64,000 bases of DNA from JADJPG01 sp964491875 (GTDB lineage Bacteria; Verrucomicrobiota; Verrucomicrobiia; Limisphaerales; JADJPG01), in assembly GCA_964491875.1 (NCBI GenBank), contig CAZBIC010000040.1, positions 1 through 64,000 on the forward strand, written 5' to 3'. Made by a program: the position numbers and the translations under genes. Below the pieces are notes generated by a model. It did not search any database. It was given only the letters and a program-made list of their open reading frames with translations, and had not been told where the DNA came from. Shown piece after piece: positions 52,623 to 61,233 of the stretch (positions within the stretch are counted from its first letter, which is position 1; each line of letters starts with the position of its first letter).

Positions 52623-53536
52623 TTCTGTTCCTTCAATGCCGCTATGATCTGCGCGACATCGTAGTCAAACAGGCCGAAGTAGTCCTTAATTTTTTCGTTC
52701 CCACCGACCATGCCTGGAACGATCACCAGTTTGGCTCCAATCGCATCCGCGACATACTGCGGCGTTTTGCGCGGGCGATTCGGCTCGATCAACACGAGCT
52801 TCGCGCCGGCTTCCTTCACGCGCGGGATCAGCGCGTTGATGTGCGATGGCGATGGTTCAATGCCCGGCTTCGGTTCAATCTGCCCGACGACTTCAAGGCC
52901 GAACCGCGCCGCGAAATAATCGTAGGACTTGTGATACGTAACGACCTTTGTGCCGCGCAGTGGCGCCATTGCCGTGGTCCATTCCGCGAGCTTCTTGTCG
53001 AGTTGCTCGAGGAACCGTTTCAGGTTCGCCTGATAGATGTAGCCGTTCGCAGAATCCAGCTTCGTGAACACCTCCGCCAGATGCGTCGCCATGATTCGAC
53101 CGTTCGCCGGATCGTGCGAGAAGTGCGGATTGCCCGCCGGATGCACGTCACCCATGGAACGATCGACGGGTATCGGCGGCACGCCAATCAGTTCAATGCC
53201 GCGCGCCATCAGGACATGGCCGGGAGCCGCGCCGAGAATCTTGGGATTGCGCGCGTTGTTCACCAGCGCGGGCAGCCAGCCAACTTCCATTTCCGCGCCG
53301 CCTTCGAGCAGAACATCCGCTTGGTTCAACACGCGAATGTAGCTCGGACGCGCATCGATGAAATGCGGATCCTCAGTCCCGCGAGCCAGCGAAGTCACCT
53401 TCACTTGATCGCCACCGACCGCCTCGGCGATCGCGCCGTAGTCTGGCAGCGTTGCCACAACGTTAAGCTTCGCCTGGACGGCAAAGGTAGCGAGCAGCGC
53501 CAGCGCCAGGCTCGCCACGAGAGTTTTCATTTTCAT
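52619..53536 (-). CDS. Metal-binding periplasmic protein (ZnuA/TroA cluster A-I)
   Basis: The product has 305 residues with signal peptide MKMKTLVASLALALLATFAVQA. Probable metal ligands are the His in DPHFI, GNPHFSHDP and YHKSYDYF, with an acidic residue in the LIEPN region. A long His-rich loop, which many ZnuA proteins have, is absent. The substrate is zinc, manganese or iron; zinc is favoured by the gene neighbourhood only. The gene lies 12 bases after the porin gene. Confidence 0.9.
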   Translation of the reverse strand: MKMKTLVASLALALLATFAVQAKLNVVATLPDYGAIAEAVGGDQVKVTSLARGTEDPHFIDARPSYIRVLNQADVLLEGGAEMEVGWLPALVNNARNPKILGAAPGHVLMARGIELIGVPPIPVDRSMGDVHPAGNPHFSHDPANGRIMATHLAEVFTKLDSANGYIYQANLKRFLEQLDKKLAEWTTAMAPLRGTKVVTYHKSYDYFAARFGLEVVGQIEPKPGIEPSPSHINALIPRVKEAGAKLVLIEPNRPRKTPQYVADAIGAKLVIVPGMVGGNEKIKDYFGLFDYDVAQIIAALKEQK

Positions 53537-53548
53537 ATGATCCTCAGC

Positions 53549-55096
53549 TCAGAACTTGTGCGCCGCGTGCGCGCCGAGCAGGAACTCGAGCTGCAACCAT
53601 ACCGAGTGATCGGTGCCAATGCCGTCGCGGTCGTCGTAGTTGTATTGCAGGCGGACCTTCGAGAACTCTGTGGGATACCACGTTAGGTTCGGCGAGAGAC
53701 GCCAGCGCGTCGCGCGCATCGGATCGCGACCCACGGCATCGCCGTTGAACGTCAGATCCAGATTCTCGTAGTCCGCCTTGTCGCTCGCCACGTAGTCAAA
53801 CCTCAGACCAGCCACCCAGCCCTTGCGGAAGCCATACAAGATCTGCGAGTAGAAGCCGTAGTCGATCAGCGTCTCGCCCGGCAACACTGCGGGCAGGCCG
53901 GAATCCACGTCGATCAATTCACCGTCGTCCGCGGCCGCGTTGCCGTTTTCGTCCCAGTCAAACTCGCCCGCATCATAGCGCTGGAGCATCGCCTCCGTTT
54001 GCCACATCACGAACGGAAATCCGCCCGAGTGATTCACCGGCTTCCACTTCCAAGTCAGGTCTACTCCGTAGATTTGCGTGTCCGTGTTGCCGGAGCCTTC
54101 GCCACCGCGCGAGTTGGGGCCAAATGCCGCGGACACGCCACCGAGCAGCACCTGCGTATCGGACAGATCGAACGACACCGCGTAGCGTGGCGAGAACAGC
54201 AGGTCACCGAGACTCTTCACGCCACGATCGTTGTCTGGATGGCGGAAACCAAACGGCAATCCTTCCTCCTCCTCTTCGCCGCCGTGACTGTGTCCGGTGC
54301 TGCGAAAGCCCGCGGCCGTTTCACCCTGGCTGTTCTGCACGCCGAACGAGAATTCCGAGTAGAACGGCGTCGGCGCCAGCCACGCCAATCGCGCACCGGG
54401 ATTCCGCAGGCCGTCCGCGCCAAACATTCGACCGTTGACGAGGGGCGCATCCACGAAGCTCCACGAGTGCAGATGTGTTGGGTTGTGGCGACCGAAGTCC
54501 GTAAGAATCTGCCCGGCGCGCAGCGACAAGTTGCCGGGCAGAGTCATCGTTTCCAACCAAGCCTCTTCCACTTCGAGCAGACTTTCGCCGCCCGAATCGA
54601 TCGCAAAGGTCAGGTTCGCGTTGCCCCGGAAGTAAGGATCAACCGCACCCGTCAACGACATCTCCAAGCCCTGCAGCGTAAAACCGCGCTGGTTCGGATC
54701 GTGACCACCGAGTTGCGTGCCGCCTTCAATATCGTCCGCCGTCGAGCCACCGACCGCGATATTGCCAGCCAGACCAATATCGAGATAGGTCGAACCCTTC
54801 CTGGCCCGCAGCGGATCAGTCATCGACCACGGTTTGGCCGTCAAAGCATCCGTTGATGCTGCCGCCGTTGCATTGGTTGGGGCGGCCGCGGCCGGATGGG
54901 CTTTCTCGATGGTCTCAATCTTGCGATTCAGCTCGTCGATCACGCGCCGCTGTTCGTCGATGGCTTTCTGGAAACTTTCCGTCGCCTGCTTGAGCTGACG
55001 CTTGAGCGCTTCCACTTCGCTCGTCTCCTGGGCCTGCAACGCACTCGCGCCGAGGCAAAGGGCAGAAGACCACCCTAAGATCTGTTTCTTGTTCAT
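53549..55096 (-). CDS. Outer-membrane porin-like beta-barrel protein with coiled-coil N-terminus
   Basis: The product has 515 residues from ATG 55096 (MNKKQILGWSSALCLGASALQAQ, a signal peptide). An N-terminal coiled coil (about 25-65, QLKQATESFQKAIDEQRRVIDEL) and an Ala-rich linker precede the barrel region, which has alternating hydrophobic strands and ends in Phe (AAHKF). A loop contains GHSHGGEEEEEG, a likely metal-binding surface. An upstream in-frame codon at 55246 gives no signal peptide and is rejected. The position directly before the metal-binding protein suggests the pore passes the metal. Phosphate-porin-like proteins have the same overall plan. Confidence 0.85.
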   Translation of the reverse strand: MNKKQILGWSSALCLGASALQAQETSEVEALKRQLKQATESFQKAIDEQRRVIDELNRKIETIEKAHPAAAAPTNATAAASTDALTAKPWSMTDPLRARKGSTYLDIGLAGNIAVGGSTADDIEGGTQLGGHDPNQRGFTLQGLEMSLTGAVDPYFRGNANLTFAIDSGGESLLEVEEAWLETMTLPGNLSLRAGQILTDFGRHNPTHLHSWSFVDAPLVNGRMFGADGLRNPGARLAWLAPTPFYSEFSFGVQNSQGETAAGFRSTGHSHGGEEEEEGLPFGFRHPDNDRGVKSLGDLLFSPRYAVSFDLSDTQVLLGGVSAAFGPNSRGGEGSGNTDTQIYGVDLTWKWKPVNHSGGFPFVMWQTEAMLQRYDAGEFDWDENGNAAADDGELIDVDSGLPAVLPGETLIDYGFYSQILYGFRKGWVAGLRFDYVASDKADYENLDLTFNGDAVGRDPMRATRWRLSPNLTWYPTEFSKVRLQYNYDDRDGIGTDHSVWLQLEFLLGAHAAHKF

Positions 55097-55190
55097 GAAA
55101 TTGTTCTTCGGAAACGCACGGAATCCACACGGACACCGCGCAGGAATACATTTAGGGAACTCCACAGGCGAAACCCGTGGGCACGACAAA

Positions 55191-55550
55191 CTACAGAAGA
55201 ACGAGGGAGACCGGAGGCGCGCGATCGGAAAGAAGTCGAAGGTCAATGCGCTGCAAGTGGGGTGGCTGCTCCGCCATCGCGAGGTAAATCACTTCAGGCG
55301 CGGGTTGCACGAAATTCTCCGCCTGCGGCAAGTCCAAGGCAGTTCCCTTCGTGAATGCCGTAACCAGACAGTCGTGCTCCGGTTGTGCCGCTTCGTCGTG
55401 GAGACAACGATGGAGCGCGTCGGAAGCAGAGAGGCAAAGAAGCGCAAGCCAAAGTCCCAGCATCAACAACGCGGACGTCGGCTTGGTGAAGCCGCGAACT
55501 CGACTGGATGTGATTTCAGCGCGCAACGGTTTGAGATAAAGCAGAACCAT
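55191..55550 (-). CDS. Small exported Cys/His protein of unknown function (DUF2946-like)
   Basis: The product has 119 residues. A hydrophobic segment (about 28-45, ALLMLGLWLALLCLS) is followed by HRCLHDEAAQPEHDCL, a cluster of His and Cys that could bind a metal, resembling the arrangement in DUF2946-type proteins. The rest is not recognised. It lies 94 bases upstream of the porin and 51 bases after the DUF3299 lipoprotein gene in the same direction. An AACGC-N6-GCGTT inverted repeat (55581-55596) in front of it may be an operator. Confidence 0.6.
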   Translation of the reverse strand: MVLLYLKPLRAEITSSRVRGFTKPTSALLMLGLWLALLCLSASDALHRCLHDEAAQPEHDCLVTAFTKGTALDLPQAENFVQPAPEVIYLAMAEQPPHLQRIDLRLLSDRAPPVSLVLL

Positions 55551-55580
55551 TACTTTCTACGCAAGGAGATCCTTCGGAAC

Positions 55581-55596
55581 AACGCATGAACGCGTT
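55581..55596. promoter_or_regulatory. Inverted repeat AACGC-N6-GCGTT in the metal operon
   Basis: This 16-base inverted repeat lies about 31 bases before the small Cys/His protein. Zur and Fur sites are inverted repeats of similar length, but their consensus is AT-rich, so the assignment is open. Confidence 0.25.
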
Positions 55597-55601
55597 AGCG
55601 T

Positions 55602-56300
55602 CTATTTACCCGTGGCCTCCCCGTGCGGCATCTCCACCACCGACTCGGCATCCAGTTGATAGATCCCCGTCAGGTAGCCCTGCACGTACATTTCGCCGAC
55701 ACGAATCGTTCCCGAAACCTTCCAAGGCACGGGATCGCCCGGCTTGATCCCGGGCGGAAAGTTCACCCGCATGAAATGATTGATCTGCGCCTGCACGCCG
55801 AAGCAGCACGTCCCCTGATCCCTCAGCAATAAGAACTCCGTGACCACGCCACGCCGTGTGCGCATCGGGAGAATGTAACCGGTCACGATCACCTGCTTGC
55901 CATCGTACGCCTTGATCTCGGGCGGGATGGTGTCGTGGGACGCGAGCATCGCCCGGCCGGCATTCGTCTCGGAATAGAACTCGTACAGTTCGTATTTGAA
56001 GGCGGACAGCTTATCGAAGCCCGGACGAATGAAGCCATCCTCCACCACGTCCGGCCGCGCACGCAGCCTGGCCATCTCCACCTCACTGAGGATATTCGAT
56101 GTACTGCCAACCCGATTCGTCCCGGGCGTGACGCTTTGAATCTGCCCACCACGGACATTGGTAGAATCCAAGTTCGCCGCGGGCGGATTGTCTCCCCGGC
56201 CACAGCCCAGCCAGCTGGCAACCAACGCGACCAGCGCGAACAGCTTCCAGGCCCCTGCCCGGCAGTCGTTTCGATTTTCGCGATCGCGTCGATTCATCAA
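55602..56300 (-). CDS. DUF3299 exported protein, probable lipoprotein
   Basis: The product has 232 residues. The N-terminal hydrophobic segment ends ASWLGCGRG, a possible though imperfect lipobox. The mature protein matches the DUF3299 pattern: YDGKQVIVTGYILPM, TEFLLLRDQGTCCFG, MRVNFPPG, and VSGTIRVGEMYVQGYLTGIY. The conserved Cys-Cys pair in DQGTCCFG may bind a metal. The gene begins the metal-uptake operon and probably has a related role. Confidence 0.85.
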   Translation of the reverse strand: MMNRRDRENRNDCRAGAWKLFALVALVASWLGCGRGDNPPAANLDSTNVRGGQIQSVTPGTNRVGSTSNILSEVEMARLRARPDVVEDGFIRPGFDKLSAFKYELYEFYSETNAGRAMLASHDTIPPEIKAYDGKQVIVTGYILPMRTRRGVVTEFLLLRDQGTCCFGVQAQINHFMRVNFPPGIKPGDPVPWKVSGTIRVGEMYVQGYLTGIYQLDAESVVEMPHGEATGK

Positions 56301-56422
56301 GGCAATCAGACATCATCCCCCGACTGACCGCAAGGTGCCCGGTGGTGACGCGTGGAAACCCGGACTGGCTTTTGTGACCGGGAGATTGTATAAGCTTCCA
56401 GAACTTCGTCACGATACCGCCT

Positions 56423-57619
56423 ATGCAACCGACGTTTCCTCGCGCTTTCCGCGGCTCCCTTCTCGCGCTCGCCGTCCTCACCTCCGGCGCCTCCGCTGTT
56501 CATGGGCAGGCTTTCAAATACTTGACCGAAGTTCCGGACTACGAATGGCATGCTGGCTGTTTCGGAACGGCGTCCGGCAACCTGGCCGGCTTCTGGGACC
56601 GCCACGGAATGACGAATTTTTACTCGGGTCCCACCGGAGGAGGCCTGGCACCGCTGAGCAGTCGCGGTGCAAACCGGGGCATCTTCGGGTTGTGGGCGTC
56701 TCAGGCAGGTGTGGACGGGCGACCGATTGGTGAACCCGGTCACATAGACGACTACTGGGTCACCTACGAAAGCACCGCCAACGATCCCTACGTCACCTTT
56801 GGCCGTCCTGAACACGCGCCCGACTGCATCGGCGATTTCCTGGGGCTGAGCCAGAAGAAGTGGACCGACATGAACGGAGAATGTGATGGAAACATTGACG
56901 CCTTCTCGTTCGTCTTCTGGGACAAGACCGGCAACAAGCGCTCGAACCACTACCAAACCAACGCCAATCAATACGTCCCTGACATTCCGTCCGGCTTGCG
57001 CGAGTGGGCGAAATATCGCGGTTACGATGTGGACGTCTTCAGTCAGCTCCCGTCTTTCAGCCCAGAAAAGACCGGCACCGGCGGTTTCACTTACGCCGAC
57101 ATGAAGGCGGAAATCAATGCCGGCTATCCGGTGCTGCTTTTCCTCCAGCCGCCCGGTGAGTTCTCCCGGTCCCTCGGCTCAATGCCGAAGGCGAATCCCG
57201 AGATCCATGGCATCATGGTATACGGCTACCTCGAAGACGCATCTTCTGGGCTTCCTTTCGGAATTTTAATACGGACCAGTTGGGGCTCAGGTGATGTCCT
57301 GCCGGAGAACTTCGCCAACGGACCGCTCGGAATTTTGAGCGGATACCGCATCCGTGGCGTCATCGGCTTTCGCCCGAAACCGAAAATCGTTCACTTCACC
57401 CGCGACGGAGCGAACATCTCGCTCGCTTGGGACGGTCCGTCTTCGCAACTCACGGACGGTATCACCGAAACCACTACCACGGTCCATCGTTACCAGGTGG
57501 AGACAAAAACCTCGCTCAACGATTTGAAGTGGACCGCGGTCGGTTCGCCTACCACGGATCGCACCGCGACAATTCCCGACACCGGCGCCGCGTTCTATCG
57601 CGTATCGCTTCTGCCTTGA
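56423..57619 (+). CDS. Exported peptidase C39-like protein
   Basis: The product has 398 residues with signal peptide MQPTFPRAFRGSLLALAVLTSGASAVHGQA. The segment EWHAGCFGTASGNLAGFWDRHG places Cys46 as in C39-like peptidase domains, with His262 in EIHGIMVYGY and a TSWG segment after it. This suggests a papain-like fold with a Cys-His pair. A beta-rich C-terminal domain (about 325-398, VHFTRDGANISLAW, DTGAAFYRVSLLP) is the kind found at the ends of many verrucomicrobial exported proteins. No substrate can be proposed. Confidence 0.7.
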   Translation: MQPTFPRAFRGSLLALAVLTSGASAVHGQAFKYLTEVPDYEWHAGCFGTASGNLAGFWDRHGMTNFYSGPTGGGLAPLSSRGANRGIFGLWASQAGVDGRPIGEPGHIDDYWVTYESTANDPYVTFGRPEHAPDCIGDFLGLSQKKWTDMNGECDGNIDAFSFVFWDKTGNKRSNHYQTNANQYVPDIPSGLREWAKYRGYDVDVFSQLPSFSPEKTGTGGFTYADMKAEINAGYPVLLFLQPPGEFSRSLGSMPKANPEIHGIMVYGYLEDASSGLPFGILIRTSWGSGDVLPENFANGPLGILSGYRIRGVIGFRPKPKIVHFTRDGANISLAWDGPSSQLTDGITETTTTVHRYQVETKTSLNDLKWTAVGSPTTDRTATIPDTGAAFYRVSLLP

Positions 57620-57631
57620 GCCGCAGGCGCG

Positions 57632-59041
57632 TTACACCCGTTCCGTCAGCGATACACCCAGCTTGAGCAGTTTCTTCGCGTCGGCGTCGGATTTCGCCTC
57701 GGCGTAGATCCGCAGGATCGGTTCCGTGCCGGACCCCCGCAGCATCAGCCACGAGCCGTCGTCCGCCACGTATTTCACACCGTCGTAGGACTTCACCTGC
57801 GCCACCGGCGATCGAAGAAGCTTCGCGGGAGGATTTGCTTTGCAGAACTCCATCAGCGCCGCACGCTTCTCCAGCGGGAAATGCGTATCGATGCGCGAGT
57901 AACGATGCGGACCGTATTCCTTCTCCAGTTTCGCGATCAGCTTGTTAACAGAAACGCGTTCCGTCGCGAGCATCTCCAGGAGAACCAACCCCGCAAGAAT
58001 GCCGTCGCGTTCAGGAATGTGCCCAGGGAAACCGATCCCGCCGCTTTCCTCGGCGCCGAGAATCACGTTTCCCTTCAACATCTCCGCGCAAATGTATTTG
58101 AAGCCAACGCCCGTCTCCACCAACTCCAGTCCCTGGGCCGCGCAAATCTTGTCCACCATTGACGTCGTAGTGAGCGCCTTGATCATCCGCCCCTTCGCCT
58201 TGCGATTCGTGATGAAGTGCTGAAGCAGCAGGCAGATGATTTGGTGCGTCGTCAGCGGATTCCCGCGCCCGTCCATGCCGCCAACGCGATCCGCGTCGCC
58301 GTCGGTCACCAGACAGATATCGTGCGGATGCCTCCGCAGGTAAGCCGTCGAGGGGCCGTAATTCTGCGCGATGGGTTCAGGATTGATGCCGCCGAAATTC
58401 GGGTCGTGATTTCCGTTGAGCGTTGTCACACGGCAGGAAGTTCCCGCCAGCAGCTCCGCAAAGCAGCCCGCGCCGACGCCAAAGAGCGCGTCGTGGGCGA
58501 AGCGAAGCTTTGACCGCGCGATCAGTTTGAAATCCACCAGCTTCTTGATGGCCGCGTAGTGAGCAGGACGAATATCCGCAATCTTCACCGGAGCGTTCTT
58601 CGACACGGCGACGCGAACCACGGGATTCTTGTCGAGGAGGGATTCAACGCCCTGACACATCGATGGCTCCGCGGAGCCGCCGAAATGCGCCTTGAGTTTG
58701 AATCCATTGAAGGACGGTGGATTATGGCTGGCGGTGATCATCACGCCGCCGACCGCCTTCATCGCGCGCACGGCGTATGAGACAGAAGGCGTCGGAGTGG
58801 GTCGATCAGTGAGGACAACTTCGAAACCATTCCCAAGGAAGACTTCAGCAGAACGACGCGCGAACTGGTTCGAGAGAAATCGTCGATCAAAACCGATGAC
58901 TACCTTCTTACGCGTTCCCGCAATCGGGTTCGCCGCCCAATAATCCCCCGTGGCCTGCGCAACGCGCTCGACGTTGGCAAACGTGAAGTCCTCGGCAATT
59001 ACCGCCCGCCATCCGTCCGTTCCAAATTTGATTTGTCCCAT
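57632..59041 (-). CDS. Phosphoglucomutase/phosphomannomutase family enzyme
   Basis: The product has 469 residues. The catalytic phosphoserine loop is GVMITASHNPPSFNGFKLK, the metal loop is DGDADRVGG, and the sugar-binding loop is EESGGIGFPGHIPERDG. The C-terminal phosphate-binding region includes DGSWLMLRGSGTEPILRIY. It interconverts hexose 1- and 6-phosphates. It ends 12 bases from the convergent C39-like gene. Confidence 0.95.
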   Translation of the reverse strand: MGQIKFGTDGWRAVIAEDFTFANVERVAQATGDYWAANPIAGTRKKVVIGFDRRFLSNQFARRSAEVFLGNGFEVVLTDRPTPTPSVSYAVRAMKAVGGVMITASHNPPSFNGFKLKAHFGGSAEPSMCQGVESLLDKNPVVRVAVSKNAPVKIADIRPAHYAAIKKLVDFKLIARSKLRFAHDALFGVGAGCFAELLAGTSCRVTTLNGNHDPNFGGINPEPIAQNYGPSTAYLRRHPHDICLVTDGDADRVGGMDGRGNPLTTHQIICLLLQHFITNRKAKGRMIKALTTTSMVDKICAAQGLELVETGVGFKYICAEMLKGNVILGAEESGGIGFPGHIPERDGILAGLVLLEMLATERVSVNKLIAKLEKEYGPHRYSRIDTHFPLEKRAALMEFCKANPPAKLLRSPVAQVKSYDGVKYVADDGSWLMLRGSGTEPILRIYAEAKSDADAKKLLKLGVSLTERV

Positions 59042-59105
59042 GAGTGTCAGTGTCCGCGGGATCTAACGTCAAATTCCTGCACGTCTCAAGCTCCACCCTG
59101 GATTC

Positions 59106-59426
59106 TCACACTTCAGGAGCCGAACCAGAACGACGATTTCGATACGCCTGCCAGAACTTCCACCCCGCCTGGGCGGCGGTAATAAAGAACGAACCCTTGG
59201 CAAAGGCGCCGCCAGCCTTCTTGAATTTGCGGGCAAACAGGAACCCCGCCAGCGGCGCGCCCCAGGCCCACACGTTACGAGCCCAGCCGAACCCCCGTCG
59301 GATTTCGTTCGCCCGGATGCACAACTGGTCCACCTCCAGCCGCATAATCTGGCGGTTCAGATCGCTCTCGATCAGCAACTCGCGTTTGCGGCGCAGCAGT
59401 TCGTTCAATCCCGGGACTGTATCCAC
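59106..59426 (-). CDS. YqjK-like small membrane-associated protein
   Basis: The product has 106 residues from GTG 59426 (MDTVPGLNELLRRKRELLIE), overlapping the preceding gene by 22 bases. A helical N-terminal half (RKRELLIESDLNRQIMRLEVDQL) precedes a weakly hydrophobic region (WAWGAPLAGFLF) and a basic tail. Architecture and position match E. coli YqjK in the yqjD-yqjE-yqjK operon. Sequence similarity is modest. Confidence 0.6.
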   Translation of the reverse strand: MDTVPGLNELLRRKRELLIESDLNRQIMRLEVDQLCIRANEIRRGFGWARNVWAWGAPLAGFLFARKFKKAGGAFAKGSFFITAAQAGWKFWQAYRNRRSGSAPEV

Positions 59427-59794
59427 TCGATGTCCTTTTTCAGTTCTCCGATGGTGTCCGACATGGGCGCCTTCTTGTTCTCCATCGAACGACGCAATCC
59501 GACGATTGCGTTCACCGCCAGATAAACGAACAGCAACGCGAATCCGCCCAGCACCCACGGACGCGCGTTCTCCGGCGACAGGTAGACGACCGTACCCACC
59601 ACGAAGATGATCGCGAGTCCGCCGAAAAAGACCGCAGCCGCCGCCCACAGCAAGGTCGAGATGAGCCACGCCTTTTCCTCCTGCAATTCCAGCGCGAAAA
59701 GCTCCACGCGGTTCTGCACCGATCGAAGCCCCGTCTCAATCACGCGCCGGACGGAGGCCATGATTCCTTCCGTCGTTGGCTCGTTCTCAGACAT
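59405..59794 (-). CDS. YqjE-like inner-membrane protein (PF07332 holin-like family)
   Basis: The product has 129 residues with an amphipathic N-terminal helix (RVELFALELQEEKAWL) and two membrane segments (about 45-67 and 78-98). This is the DUF1469/PF07332 pattern, sometimes labelled as a phage holin, but in this context it is YqjE-like. It starts 7 bases after the YqjD-like gene. Confidence 0.8.
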   Translation of the reverse strand: MSENEPTTEGIMASVRRVIETGLRSVQNRVELFALELQEEKAWLISTLLWAAAAVFFGGLAIIFVVGTVVYLSPENARPWVLGGFALLFVYLAVNAIVGLRRSMENKKAPMSDTIGELKKDIEWIQSRD

Positions 59795-59801
59795 GGCGAG
59801 C

Positions 59802-60113
59802 TTACTTGCGGGTCACCAGGACGCCGATCAGCAATCCCACACCGAACGCGACTCCGATCGATTGGTACGGGTGCTCCCGGATCACCTTATCCGTCGCCTT
59901 GGCACCGGCAATCGCCTTCTCTTCAACTTTCTGGAAGCTGCCTTTCGCACTTTCGAGACTGGCAGCCAGACGTGCGCGTGCATCCTTGGCCTTCTCCCCG
60001 AGGTCGCCTGCGCTGGCCTTGAGCAAACTCTCCGCGTCGTGCATCACGACTTTGAAATCCTGAACCAGCTTGCCCATCGTTACATCCTGTTCCGTTGCAT
60101 TTGCGTCGCTCAT
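59802..60113 (-). CDS. YqjD/ElaB-like DUF883 family protein
   Basis: The product has 103 residues from ATG 60113, preceded by AGGAGA. A coiled coil (LVQDFKVVMHDAESLLKASAGD, AKDARARLAASLESAKG) leads to HPYQSIGVAFGVGLLIGVLV, the C-terminal Gly-rich membrane anchor typical of DUF883. In E. coli the family binds ribosomes at the membrane in stationary phase. It is first in the three-gene unit. Confidence 0.85.
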   Translation of the reverse strand: MSDANATEQDVTMGKLVQDFKVVMHDAESLLKASAGDLGEKAKDARARLAASLESAKGSFQKVEEKAIAGAKATDKVIREHPYQSIGVAFGVGLLIGVLVTRK

Positions 60114-60258
60114 TTTGTTTTCTCCTGTTGAAGGTTTGCCTATGAACCACCGAAAGCGGGTTCTCGAGGGCAACCTAGGAGTCCGCACGCAGACCGTCAA
60201 CGAGATTGCCTCCCCGAAGTTTGCTGAAGATTCACCGAAAGCGGACCGGCGACCGCTT

Positions 60259-61092
60259 TTAGCGACTCAATTGTGAGGCCTGGATGGACTCAATTGCCGC
60301 GCGATCGGACGATGGACTGGGGACCAGAAGTTCGCGTCCAGCTGTCTGTCTCCGGAATGGTTTCCTCGCGCCAGGAAGATACAAGTCAGCGACGTAGCTC
60401 CCCAACGGAGAAAACCCTGGCGCGGCGGCACCCGAGATGATCGCTTCCGTTCGGTGCGCTGATACGGTCCGAATGCGCCCATGCAGCGGCTGAATCTCCG
60501 CAGAGTTGCGGCTGAGCGCTTGGAAGAACATCGGCTTGAACGCAAGTTCCCCTGCTGCCATGTATGTGATGTTGGTGGCGTTGACAAAGTATTTCCGAAA
60601 CTCCTGCGAGCGAAGGCGACCTTCGGAGTTGCAGCCGGTCAGAACGATGTTGTGAACGTTCATCGCCGCCTCGCCAAGCACCGTGGCAAGATCCTTCGCC
60701 GAATACGCAGGAGTCTCCTGCCCTTCCGTCAGCAAGTCTCGATGAGGATAAATCCCGTAACGACCGCCGTGCCACGAGAAGCCCGACCGGCCGTGCGAGT
60801 CGACAAACAGCGCGCGGTTGTTGGTGAGTCCGTTCTGCTGGACGAGTTTCAACAATCCTCCCACGGACCAAAGATCGACGAGGTGATTACTCTCCGCATC
60901 AGACTGCGGCGCGGTATAATGCGATCGGAGGAATTCGAGATCGCCACCAAACTCCCCGAGCCGTTCCTCACTTCGCGCCGAGACGAACACCGGCGCCCGG
61001 CGCAACTCCATCGCCCATTTGATCAGGAGCCCTCCGATTACCATCACGAGGACGGCTCGGGCGAATGACTTAATCTTTTGTGACTCAGACAT
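60259..61092 (-). CDS. Membrane-anchored protein with CHAT/caspase-like His-Cys pair
   Basis: The product has 277 residues. One membrane segment at 11-27 (ARAVLVMVIGGLLIKWA) leads to a soluble domain. The strand ALFVDSHGRSG (His100) and, 54 residues later, NIVLTGCNSEG (Cys154) have the spacing and flanking pattern of clan CD proteases (CHAT, caspase, C25). A PhCys-like oxyanion arrangement is thus plausible. The rest does not match a family I can name. An alternative is a fold with fortuitous motifs. It is not near a known partner gene such as a gasdermin or a toxin. Confidence 0.6.
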   Translation of the reverse strand: MSESQKIKSFARAVLVMVIGGLLIKWAMELRRAPVFVSARSEERLGEFGGDLEFLRSHYTAPQSDAESNHLVDLWSVGGLLKLVQQNGLTNNRALFVDSHGRSGFSWHGGRYGIYPHRDLLTEGQETPAYSAKDLATVLGEAAMNVHNIVLTGCNSEGRLRSQEFRKYFVNATNITYMAAGELAFKPMFFQALSRNSAEIQPLHGRIRTVSAHRTEAIISGAAAPGFSPLGSYVADLYLPGARKPFRRQTAGRELLVPSPSSDRAAIESIQASQLSR

Positions 61093-61233
61093 AGTGCGCG
61101 TGCTGCGCCTGAGTCACTTAACCGCATCGCGCGGTCCCGCACTATTGTTACACCTACTCCGGACACAGCCGGGAAAAGAGCCGAAAGCCTTCTAGGGGAA
61201 ATACGGATAGCGCCGGCAATTGATCAACTCCCA

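Noticed and set aside
53549..55246. Start codon at 55246 for the porin-like gene
   Set aside because: It would add 50 residues before a clear signal peptide that begins at 55096.
59405..59794. Phage holin
   Set aside because: PF07332-type proteins are often named holins, but no phage genes are near and the yqjD/yqjK-like neighbours give a better explanation.
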